This document shows positions 7,258-12,581 of a stretch of DNA of 12,581 nucleotides, piece by piece. The position numbers and the translations under genes were made by a program. Numbering within the stretch: position 1 is the first letter of the stretch; every line of letters starts with the position of its first letter. The DNA lies in assembly GCA_964460485.1 (NCBI GenBank), contig CAYWRY010000121.1, positions 1 to 12,581 on the forward strand, in the 5' to 3' direction. The notes below the pieces were generated by a model, which did not search any database, was not told the origin of the DNA, and worked only from the letters and a program-made list of their open reading frames with translations. This stretch comes from VGRF01 sp964460485 (GTDB taxonomy: Bacteria > Myxococcota_A > UBA9160 > UBA6930).

Positions 7258-7287
7258 GGCGCCGGCCGACGCCGTCTCCCGCGGCGC

Positions 7288-7575
7288 TCAGTGGAGCGTC
7301 GCGGCCTTGCGCACGTGCGTGTCGAGCAGATCGAAGTAGATCAGCACCAGCACGTGGCGGATGCCGGGCTCTAGGCCATCGATGAAGGCGCGGCTGCGGT
7401 CCAGGTCGTCGAGGCACATCAGGACGTCGATGGCGGCCTGCACCTCGGCGGCGCGGCCGGCGATCTCGTCGCGCAGTGCGGTGGCGTCGCGCTCGAAGGC
7501 GGCCTCGATCTCGTCGTTGCCGAACAGCAGGTGCACGCCGCGGGCGCCGAGGTCGAGAAGCTTCTCCGTGTCCAT
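7288..7575 (-). CDS. Small acidic helical protein of unknown function
   Basis: I do not recognise this 95-residue protein. It opens MDTEKLLDLGARGVHLLFG, is rich in Glu, Asp and Leu, is probably all-helical, has no signal peptide or clear membrane span, and has a hydrophobic patch near the C-terminus (VLVLIYFDLL, about 75-84). It ends 30 bases from the helicase stop, tail to tail, and diverges from the ABC-F gene. The ATG at 7575 is preceded at suitable spacing by a GGGGG stretch; an in-frame ATG at 7596 would add seven residues. Regular codon use (G/C third positions) and clean placement between two real genes support it as coding. An antisense reading of the same bases is less convincing. 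A hairpin covers its presumed ribosome binding site. Confidence 0.65.
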   Translation of the reverse strand: MDTEKLLDLGARGVHLLFGNDEIEAAFERDATALRDEIAGRAAEVQAAIDVLMCLDDLDRSRAFIDGLEPGIRHVLVLIYFDLLDTHVRKAATLH

Positions 7576-7581
7576 GCCGGA

Positions 7582-7605
7582 CCCCCGCCCAGTCATCGGC
7601 GGGGG
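7582..7605 (-). promoter_or_regulatory. Hairpin masking the ribosome binding site of the 95-aa gene
   Basis: CCCCCGCC (7582-7589) and GGCGGGGG (7598-7605) pair perfectly over eight bases with an 8-base loop. In the minus-strand transcript the 3' arm is GGCGGGGG, six bases before the ATG at 7575, so the likely ribosome binding site would be buried in the stem. The alternative ATG at 7596 would lie in the loop. On the plus strand no T-tract follows, so it is not an obvious attenuator for ABC-F. The structure is observed; translational control is inferred. Confidence 0.45.
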
Positions 7606-7680
7606 AGCATTCGGCGCTGAGGGAAACTTGCGGCGCAGCCTGCCGGTGGCCGCCCGCTGCGTTGTTACCGTGCCCGCCCC

Positions 7681-9648
7681 ATGACCCTGCGGCTCGGCGG
7701 TGTGATGCGGCGCGTCGGCGCGCGCGTGCTGTTCGAGGGCGTAGACCTCGAGGTCGCGCCCGGCGACCGCCTTGGCCTCGTGGGACCGAACGGCGCCGGC
7801 AAGACGTCGCTGCTGCGCATCGCGGCGGCCTTCGATTCGCCCGACGGCGGGGAGCGCTCGCTCGGGCGCGGCGAGCGCATCGGCTACCTGCGCCAGGAGA
7901 TCGATCCCGCGAGCGGCGCCAGCGTGCGCGACGAGGCGCTGACGGCCTTCGCCGCCATCGACGCGCTGGAGCGCGAGATGCGCGAGCTGGAGGCGCGCAT
8001 GGCCGAGATCGGTGATCTCCCGCCGCAGCTCGCCGAACGCTACGACCGCCTCCACCTGCGCTTCGACCGCGCGGGCGGCTTCTCGCGCGAGGCGCGCGCG
8101 GAACAGGTGCTCGCGGGGCTCGGCTTCGACGCCGCGGCGCGCGCACGCCCCCTCGCCAGCTTCAGCGGCGGCTGGATCATGCGCGTCGAGCTGGCGAAGC
8201 TGCTGCTCGCCGAGCCCGACGTGCTGCTGCTCGACGAGCCCACGAATCACCTCGACCTGCCTTCCCTCGAGTGGTTCGACGAAACGCTCGCGGCGTTCCC
8301 TGGCGGCGCGATCCTGATCTCCCACGACCGCGCCTTCCTTCGCCGCCACACGCAGCGCATCGCCGAGCTGCGCGACGGGCGCCTCACGCTCTATCCGTGC
8401 GGTTACGACGCGTATCTCGAGCGCAAGGCGGCGCGCCGGCTGGAGCTCGAGGCCGCCGCGCGCAATCAGCGGCGCCAGATCGAGCACGCCACGCAGTTCG
8501 TCGAGCGCTTCCGGTACAAGGCCAGCAAAGCGAAGCAGGTGCAGAGCCGCCTCAAGGCGCTGGACAAGCTGGAGCGCATCGAGGCGCCCGAGGAGAAGAA
8601 GCGGCGCATGCGCCTGCGCATCCCGGAGCCGGCGCGCTCGGGAGCGATTCCGGTCGCGCTGAAGGGCGTGCACAAGCGCTACGGCGAGACGCCGGTGTAT
8701 CAGGGCGTCGACTTCGCGCTGAAGCGCGGCGAGAAGCTCGCGCTCGTCGGCCCGAACGGAGCCGGAAAGTCGACCCTGCTGCGCATGCTCGCAGGCGTGC
8801 TGCCGTTCGAGCGCGGCGAGCGGGAGCTCGGCCACAACGCGCAGGTCGCCTTCTACGCCCAGCACCAGCTCGAGTCGCTCGCGCCGGCGCGCACGGTGCT
8901 CGAGGAGCTGGAGTCGGTGGCGACCCTCGACGACGTGCCGCGGCTGCGCAGCCACCTGGGCGCGTTCCTGTTCTCCGGCGACGACGTGCAGAAGAAAGTC
9001 GGCGTCCTCTCCGGCGGAGAGAAGGCGCGCCTCGCGCTGGCGAAGATGCTCCTGCGCCCGAGCAACGTGCTGATGCTCGACGAGCCGACGAACCACCTGG
9101 ACGTCGACGCCTGCGAGGTGCTGGAGGCCGCGCTCGCCGAGTACGCGGGGACGCTCGTCTTCATCTCCCACGACCGCGACTTCCTGAACGCGCTCGCGAC
9201 GCGCGTGGTCGAGGTGCGCGGCGGCCGGCTGCGCGAGTTCCTCGGCAACTACGACACCTACCTCACGAAGCTGCGCGAGGAGGCAGAGCGCGCAGCCGCA
9301 ACGGCGAGCGCCGCCTCCGCGGACGGCGCCGCGTGCACGCTCGCGGCGTCCGCAACGCCTCCCGCGAGCGATGCCCAGCGCGCGCGCGAGGAGCGCAAGG
9401 CGCGCGAGCGCACCCAGCGGCGCATCGCGCGGCTCGAGGAGCAGATCGGGGAGAAGGAGGCGCAAATCGAGGAGCTGGGCGCGCGCCTCGGCGACCCGGA
9501 CGTCTACGGCGACTACGAGCGCCTGCGCGAGATCGAGGCCGAGCGCGACGCCGTGAAGGACGAGATCGCCGCTCTTTACACGCAGTGGGAGGCGCTGGCG
9601 GCGGAGCTGGAAGGGGCCGCGCCGAGCGCGGACCCGAGCGCGCCGTGA
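7681..9648 (+). CDS. ABC-F family ATPase (YheS/Uup-like translation factor)
   Basis: Soluble protein of 655 residues with two ABC domains and no membrane segments, the hallmark of ABC-F proteins, which bind the ribosomal E site and relieve stalled or antibiotic-bound ribosomes. Domain 1 has Walker A GPNGAGKT (35-42), signature FSGGW (161-165) and Walker B with Asp185-Glu186 before PTNH. Domain 2 has Walker A GPNGAGKS (357-364), signature LSGGEK (443-448) and Asp467-Glu468 before PTNH. Between them (about 245-315) is the long basic helical linker that contacts P-site tRNA. An Ala-rich stretch (about 538-563) leads to a charged coiled coil (about 566-645), like the Uup-type C-terminal domain. 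The first signature SGGW and the C-terminal coil suggest the YheS/Uup branch rather than a dedicated resistance factor. The start fits the family opening, but there is no Shine-Dalgarno sequence. The stop overlaps the GTG of the next gene. Confidence 0.95.
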   Translation: MTLRLGGVMRRVGARVLFEGVDLEVAPGDRLGLVGPNGAGKTSLLRIAAAFDSPDGGERSLGRGERIGYLRQEIDPASGASVRDEALTAFAAIDALEREMRELEARMAEIGDLPPQLAERYDRLHLRFDRAGGFSREARAEQVLAGLGFDAAARARPLASFSGGWIMRVELAKLLLAEPDVLLLDEPTNHLDLPSLEWFDETLAAFPGGAILISHDRAFLRRHTQRIAELRDGRLTLYPCGYDAYLERKAARRLELEAAARNQRRQIEHATQFVERFRYKASKAKQVQSRLKALDKLERIEAPEEKKRRMRLRIPEPARSGAIPVALKGVHKRYGETPVYQGVDFALKRGEKLALVGPNGAGKSTLLRMLAGVLPFERGERELGHNAQVAFYAQHQLESLAPARTVLEELESVATLDDVPRLRSHLGAFLFSGDDVQKKVGVLSGGEKARLALAKMLLRPSNVLMLDEPTNHLDVDACEVLEAALAEYAGTLVFISHDRDFLNALATRVVEVRGGRLREFLGNYDTYLTKLREEAERAAATASAASADGAACTLAASATPPASDAQRAREERKARERTQRRIARLEEQIGEKEAQIEELGARLGDPDVYGDYERLREIEAERDAVKDEIAALYTQWEALAAELEGAAPSADPSAP

Positions 9649-9957
9649 CGTTCACGAAGCGGCTGCGCGACGGGATCCGCCGCGGAGTGATTACCTGCAG
9701 CGTGCGGATCTGGACGCAGCCGCGCGTGAAGGTCGGCGGCCGGTATCGGATGGAGGAAGGCGAGATCGAGGTGGAGTCGGATCCTGCCGATCAGCCTGGC
9801 GGATGTGACGCCCGAGCTCGCGCGCGAGTCCGGCTTCAAAGGCGTCGTGGACCTGCTGAAGGTCGCGAAGCACGGGCGCGGCGAGCAGATCTTCTTGATC
9901 CGCTTCCACTACCGCCCGCCGCGCCCGACCCGCCCGGCCGCGCGCCGCGCCCGCTAG
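9645..9957 (+). pseudogene. ASCH-domain-like small protein, interrupted by a one-base insertion
   Basis: The GTG at 9645 overlaps the ABC-F stop (GTGA). The first 45 codons read MTFTKRLRDGIRRGVITCSV and continue through VKVGGRYRMEEGEIEVES. After codon 45 an extra G (within GG at 9779-9780) breaks the frame. Skipping it, reading resumes as ILPISLADVTPELARESGFK and continues through DLLKVAKHGRGE and FLIRFHYRPP to a TAG at 9955-9957, for 103 residues in all. Both halves fit one small conserved bacterial family that I recall as ASCH-domain proteins, an RNA-binding PUA-like fold that includes the N4-acetylcytidine hydrolase YqfB. Uninterrupted, the gene would be translationally coupled to ABC-F. 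As written, the 5' frame runs on as unrelated sequence to about 11204. The clean sequence on both sides suggests a recent mutation or an assembly error rather than an old pseudogene. No slippery site for programmed frameshifting is visible. The family name is from memory. Confidence 0.75.
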
Positions 9958-10967
9958 CCCGCGCGGCCCGTCGCGAAGCGCTTCCGCGCCGCGATGCGCT
10001 CCCGCGACGCGGCGAGCTGCGCGGCGAAGCCGGCGTCGCCCTGTGCGCGCTCGCGGGCGGCGCACGCAGCCTCGATGCACTCCTCCGCCTGCGCGAGCAG
10101 GTTGTTGCCGATGCACACCAGGTCGACGCCGGCGGCCAGCGCGCGCAGCGCGGCGTCGATAGTGCCCGCCGCTCCCTGCAGGCCCCGCATCTGCACGTCG
10201 TCGGTGATCAAGAGCGTGTCGGGGCGAGCGGCACGGAAGCGCGCGACTGCGGCCGGCGAAATCGAGGCCGGGCACGCCGCGTCCCACTCGCGCACGAAGC
10301 CGTGAGAGATCAGCGCGGCGCCGCCGGGCAGCTCGCCGGCAAGCTCGTAGAACAGCTCCTCCTGCTCGCGCGAGACGAGGCCCGAGAGATCCGTCAGCGC
10401 GAGATGACTGTCGGTGCGCGCGCCGCCGAGTCCCGGGTAGTGCTTCACGCACAGTCCGAGGCCCGCCGCGCGCGCGGCCTCGCCGAACAGCCGCGCGCAG
10501 CGGCGCACCTCCGCCGCGTCGCCCGAGAAGGCGCGCTCGATCTTCCCGATGTTCGGGTTGTCGGGGTTCGTATCGAGGTCGACCACCGGCGCGAGGTCGA
10601 AGTCGATGCCCAGCGCCTTCATCTCCGCGCAGCTCGCCGCGGCGAGCGCCCGCGCCTCTGCCTCTGGCAAGGCCGCGAACGCCCGCGCGCTCGGCAGCTC
10701 CGCGAAGCCGGCGGCCGCCTTCAGCCGCCGCACCTTCCCTCCCTCCTGATCCACGAACACCAGCGGCCGGCCCGGCAGCGCATGCACCTCGGCACACAGC
10801 GCGCGCACCTGCTCCGGCGACTCGACGTTCCGCACGCCCCCGCGCTGCAGGTCGCGGTCGAACAGAATCACGCCGCCGAGCCGGTGCTCCGCCGCGAACG
10901 CCCGCAGCCACTCCGGCACCGCGAGCCCGCGAAACCCCAACAGGAAGTGCTCGCCCGCGCGAACCAC
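9954..10967 (-). CDS. nagZ: Glycoside hydrolase family 3, beta-N-acetylhexosaminidase-like
   Basis: A cytoplasmic GH3 enzyme of 337 residues with no signal peptide, the size of single-domain NagZ, which removes N-acetylglucosamine from muropeptides during peptidoglycan recycling. Visible motifs are GGVILFDRDL (31-40), VDQEGGKVRRL (72-82), DLAPVVDLD (124-132), KHYPGLGGARTDSH (175-188) with the Asp186-His188 dyad used as acid/base in NagZ, and TDDVQM (255-260), whose Asp pair holds the nucleophile. The common KH(F/Y)PGHG motif has Leu180 in place of its last His, so exact substrate specificity is uncertain. The start is a GTG at 10967 directly after an in-frame TAG, so no longer N-terminus is possible; no ribosome binding site is well placed and a slightly later start cannot be excluded. 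It converges on the ASCH-like gene and both stops share CTAG at 9954-9957. Confidence 0.88.
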   Translation of the reverse strand: MVRAGEHFLLGFRGLAVPEWLRAFAAEHRLGGVILFDRDLQRGGVRNVESPEQVRALCAEVHALPGRPLVFVDQEGGKVRRLKAAAGFAELPSARAFAALPEAEARALAAASCAEMKALGIDFDLAPVVDLDTNPDNPNIGKIERAFSGDAAEVRRCARLFGEAARAAGLGLCVKHYPGLGGARTDSHLALTDLSGLVSREQEELFYELAGELPGGAALISHGFVREWDAACPASISPAAVARFRAARPDTLLITDDVQMRGLQGAAGTIDAALRALAAGVDLVCIGNNLLAQAEECIEAACAARERAQGDAGFAAQLAASRERIAARKRFATGRAG

Positions 10968-11005
10968 CTAAGCGACCGTCCGAGGGGTCCGCGTCACGGC
11001 CGAGC

Positions 11006-11022
11006 GCGGCTCGAGAAGCCGC
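11006..11022 (-). other. Hairpin 1 in the nagZ/tRNA-Leu spacer
   Basis: GCGGCT (11006-11011) and AGCCGC (11017-11022) pair perfectly with a 5-base loop. It lies 39 bases upstream of the GH3 start codon and downstream of the tRNA in the same transcription direction. It overlaps an alternative short stem (GCCGC, AA, GCGGC at 11018-11029). It is part of a compact run of hairpins; no T-tract follows. Confidence 0.35.
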
Positions 11023-11024
11023 AA

Positions 11025-11055
11025 GCGGCCCGAGGCGAGAAGCGCCTCAGGCCGC
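11025..11055 (-). terminator. Long hairpin downstream of tRNA-Leu (possible terminator)
   Basis: GCGGCC (11025-11030) pairs with GGCCGC (11050-11055), and GAGGCG (11032-11037) pairs with CGCCTC (11043-11048) around a 5-base loop. The only unmatched position, C11031 against A11049 on the plus strand, becomes a U-G wobble in minus-strand RNA, giving an unbroken 13-pair stem in the direction of tRNA-Leu and the GH3 gene. Only two T residues follow on that strand, so termination would be atypical. It could equally be a processing or leader structure. Confidence 0.45.
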
Positions 11056-11060
11056 GCGCA

Positions 11061-11077
11061 GCGACCCGAAGGGTCGC
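11061..11077 (-). terminator. Hairpin just after the tRNA-Leu 3' end
   Basis: GCGACCC (11061-11067) and GGGTCGC (11071-11077) pair perfectly with a 3-base loop. In the minus-strand transcript it begins 16 bases after the tRNA CCA end, where a terminator or a 3'-processing signal would be expected. There is no T-tract, so Rho-independent termination is not assured. Confidence 0.4.
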
Positions 11078-11092
11078 GGAGCCCAAAGAAAC

Positions 11093-11179
11093 TGGTGCCC
11101 GGGACTGGAGTCGAACCAGCACCTCATTGCTGAGACAGGCTTCTGAGACCTGCGCGTCTGCCAATTCCGCCACCCGGGC
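11093..11179 (-). tRNA. tRNA-Leu, anticodon CAG
   Basis: The minus strand folds as a complete class II tRNA of 87 bases including an encoded CCA end. The acceptor is GCCCGGG against CCCGGGC, followed by discriminator A and CCA. The D-loop region reads TGGCGGAATTGGCAGACGC. The anticodon stem CAGGT/GCCTG encloses the loop CTCAGAA, so the anticodon is CAG and it reads CTG codons. The long variable arm CTCA-GCAA-TGAG is typical of Leu, and the T arm has TTCGACT. CTG is a very common leucine codon in the surrounding genes. A weak -10-like TAGCTT (complement of 11198-11203) lies 18 bases upstream of the 5' end. Confidence 0.97.
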
Positions 11180-11245
11180 AGGGAAAACGGGAGGCGCAAG
11201 CTAACGGCGAGGTCGGCGAATCGCGAGGCAGCCCGGGCACTTTTC

Positions 11246-11273
11246 TTGACCGAGCGGGGGTCGGACATAGGCT
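11246..11273 (+). promoter_or_regulatory. Predicted promoter of lon
   Basis: TTGACC (11246-11251) and TAGGCT (11268-11273) are separated by 16 bases, a good sigma-70-type pair in an otherwise G/C-rich spacer. They lie about 80 bases upstream of the lon start codon, between the oppositely oriented tRNA and lon. The preceding bases TTTTCTTGAC also resemble a heat-shock -35 element (CTTGAA), which would suit lon, but no convincing CCCCAT-type -10 follows. Confidence 0.5.
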
Positions 11274-11353
11274 CGCACGGCTTTCGGGACCCACCTCGCG
11301 ACGGCCGAAGCCGCGTGGGCGCGAGGTCTCCGGCGCGCCTCCCAGGAGACTCC

Positions 11354-12581
11354 TTGAGCGAACCCGCCAGCCAGCGCGTCTCGATCGGCACCGAGTCCGT
11401 CGAGATCCCCGGCTCCCTCCCGATTCTGCCGGTGCGCGACGCGGTCGTGTTCCCGGGTACGACCGTCCCGCTCTCCGTGGGCCGCTCGCGGTCGCTCGCG
11501 GCTCTCGAGGAGGCGGGAGCCCCCGGCCTGATCCTCGTGGCGACGCAGCGCGATCCCAAGCAGGAGGAGCCCGGCGTCGAGGACCTCCACCCGATCGCGA
11601 CCGTGGCGAAGGTGTTGCGCACCACCGAGGCGCGGCAGAACGCCAAGCAGGCGATCGTGATCGGCGTGGTGCGCGCCCGCTTCGCGGCGGCTCCCGCGAC
11701 CGGGCGTGCGCTGCGCGCGGCGATCACGCCGCTGCTCGAGCCGCGCGAGCCGAGCGCAGAGCTCGACGCCGCCCGCGCGCGGGTGATCGAGCTGTCGCAC
11801 CGCCTGATCGACTTGCGCGACGACTACCCGGACGAGTGGAAGCAAATCGTCACGAGCCTGCCCTCCCCGGGCCTGCTCGCCGATCTGGTCGCCTCGAGCC
11901 AGCAGATGCCGAGCGAGCAGCGCGTCGCGCTGCTGGTCGAGACGGATCCTGCGAAGCGGCTGTGGAGCGTCGCGAAGGTGCTCGAGCGCGAGGTGACGAT
12001 CGCCGAGACGCAGAAGACGCTGCGCGCGCAGGAAGAAGTCGAGCCGATGGATCCGAAGCGGCGCGAGCGCCTCCTGCGCCGCCGCATGCGCGACATCCAG
12101 GAGGAGCTGGGCGAGGCCGCCGGCGGCGAACGCGAGGCGGACGAGCTGGCCGAGAAACTCGAGGCCGCGCAGCTCCCCGAGGTCGCGCGCACTCACGCCG
12201 AGCGCGAGCTGCGGCGCTTCCGCGCCCTCGCTCAGCACGCGCCCGATCGGCACCTGCTGCGCACCTACCTCGAGTGGCTCGCCGATCTGCCCTGGGCGAA
12301 AGAGACCGAAGATCACCTCGACATCGCCGACGCGCGCCGCGTGCTCGACGAGGACCACCACGGCCTCGCGAAGGTGAAGGACCGCATCCTCGAGTACCTC
12401 GCGGTGCGCAAGCTCGCGCCGCAGGCGAAGGCGCCGATCCTATGCTTCGTCGGGCCGCCCGGCGTGGGCAAGACGTCGCTCGGCAAGTCGATCGCGCGCG
12501 CCATGGGCCGCAAGCTCACGCGCGCGTCGCTCGGCGGCGTGCGCGACGAGGCGGAGATCCGCGGGCACCGCCGCACCTACG
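11354..12581 (+). CDS. lon: ATP-dependent protease Lon, N-terminal half (cut by window edge)
   Basis: LonA-type AAA+ protease that degrades misfolded and regulatory proteins in the cytoplasm. The first 409 codons are visible; the rest of the ATPase domain and the Ser-Lys protease domain lie beyond the edge (full LonA is about 800 residues). The LON substrate-binding domain begins at about residue 23 with LPILPVRDAVVFPG. A helical, charged middle region contains RRMRDIQEELGEAAGG, the usual Lon coiled-coil motif. Then come LADLPWAKETEDHLDIADAR and Walker A GPPGVGKT at 367-374, followed by SLGGVRDEAEIRGHRRTY. The start is a TTG at 11354 with a strong AGGAG (11344-11348) five bases upstream; no ATG or GTG nearby fits as well. 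It has its own predicted promoter and reads away from tRNA-Leu. A second lon elsewhere in the genome is possible, as in myxobacteria. Confidence 0.95.
   Translation, partial: MSEPASQRVSIGTESVEIPGSLPILPVRDAVVFPGTTVPLSVGRSRSLAALEEAGAPGLILVATQRDPKQEEPGVEDLHPIATVAKVLRTTEARQNAKQAIVIGVVRARFAAAPATGRALRAAITPLLEPREPSAELDAARARVIELSHRLIDLRDDYPDEWKQIVTSLPSPGLLADLVASSQQMPSEQRVALLVETDPAKRLWSVAKVLEREVTIAETQKTLRAQEEVEPMDPKRRERLLRRRMRDIQEELGEAAGGEREADELAEKLEAAQLPEVARTHAERELRRFRALAQHAPDRHLLRTYLEWLADLPWAKETEDHLDIADARRVLDEDHHGLAKVKDRILEYLAVRKLAPQAKAPILCFVGPPGVGKTSLGKSIARAMGRKLTRASLGGVRDEAEIRGHRRTY

Noticed and set aside
7259..7287. Possible bidirectional terminator (GCGCCG ... CGGCGC) between the helicase and the 95-aa gene
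   Set aside because: The 17-base loop is long, the stem has six pairs and there is no T-tract on either strand, so it is too weak to annotate.
7576..9465. Upstream extension of the 95-aa gene antisense to ABC-F, giving a 725-residue frame
   Set aside because: It is an antisense shadow of ABC-F. Only the last 95 codons fall outside another gene and have a plausible start.
11093..11179. tRNA-Leu as an integration site for a mobile element
   Set aside because: No integrase, no repeat of the tRNA 3' end and no change in composition on either side.
9783..11204. Continuation of the ASCH-like 5' frame as a long protein
   Set aside because: After the extra G the reading is Arg/Ala/Pro-rich noise antisense to the GH3 gene. 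The conserved continuation is in the next frame.

Overview
The window is GC-rich bacterial chromosome with almost exclusively G/C third codon positions and genes packed on both strands. The mix of Sat, Ald, a JAMM protein, a helicase-exonuclease, ABC-F, a GH3 enzyme and Lon suggests a high-GC, proteobacteria-like lineage (myxobacterial, 'deltaproteobacterial' or Binatota-like). That placement is an impression from gene content and base composition, not a computed result. I see no insertion sequence, phage gene, CRISPR array or origin, and no gene-free stretch longer than about 220 bases.

Layout. Positions 1-3994 hold five minus-strand genes that read as one cluster. In transcription order they are an Rrf2-type regulator without Fe-S cysteines, a JAMM (M67) metalloprotease-like protein, a PD40/TolB-like lipoprotein whose start overlaps the JAMM stop (ATGA), ATP sulfurylase (sat), and the N-terminal third of alanine dehydrogenase (ald, cut by the window edge). 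Positions 4216-7257 on the plus strand hold one large protein joining a YprA/MrfA-type DUF1998 helicase to a DEDDy exonuclease domain. A 95-codon gene of unknown function (7288-7575, minus) faces it tail to tail. An ABC-F ATPase (7681-9648, plus) follows, overlapped by four bases by a small ASCH-like gene (9645-9957) that carries a one-base frameshift. A GH3/NagZ-like glycosidase (9954-10967, minus) converges on that gene and shares its CTAG stop bases. Next come a hairpin-rich spacer, tRNA-Leu(CAG) (11093-11179, minus), a plausible sigma-70-type promoter, and the first 409 codons of lon (11354 to the window end, plus).

How the genes may work together. The Rrf2-JAMM-sat grouping suggests regulated sulfur assimilation, possibly with a sulfur-carrier-protein step served by the JAMM protein. 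The roles of the lipoprotein and ald in that cluster are unclear. The helicase-exonuclease looks like a single-polypeptide version of the two-protein MrfA/MrfB DNA repair system of Bacillus subtilis. ABC-F and the ASCH-like protein form a coupled pair that plausibly acts on ribosomes or RNA. The GH3 enzyme, tRNA and Lon are housekeeping genes. The strongest leads are the helicase-nuclease fusion, the frameshifted ASCH partner of ABC-F, and the regulated sulfur cluster.
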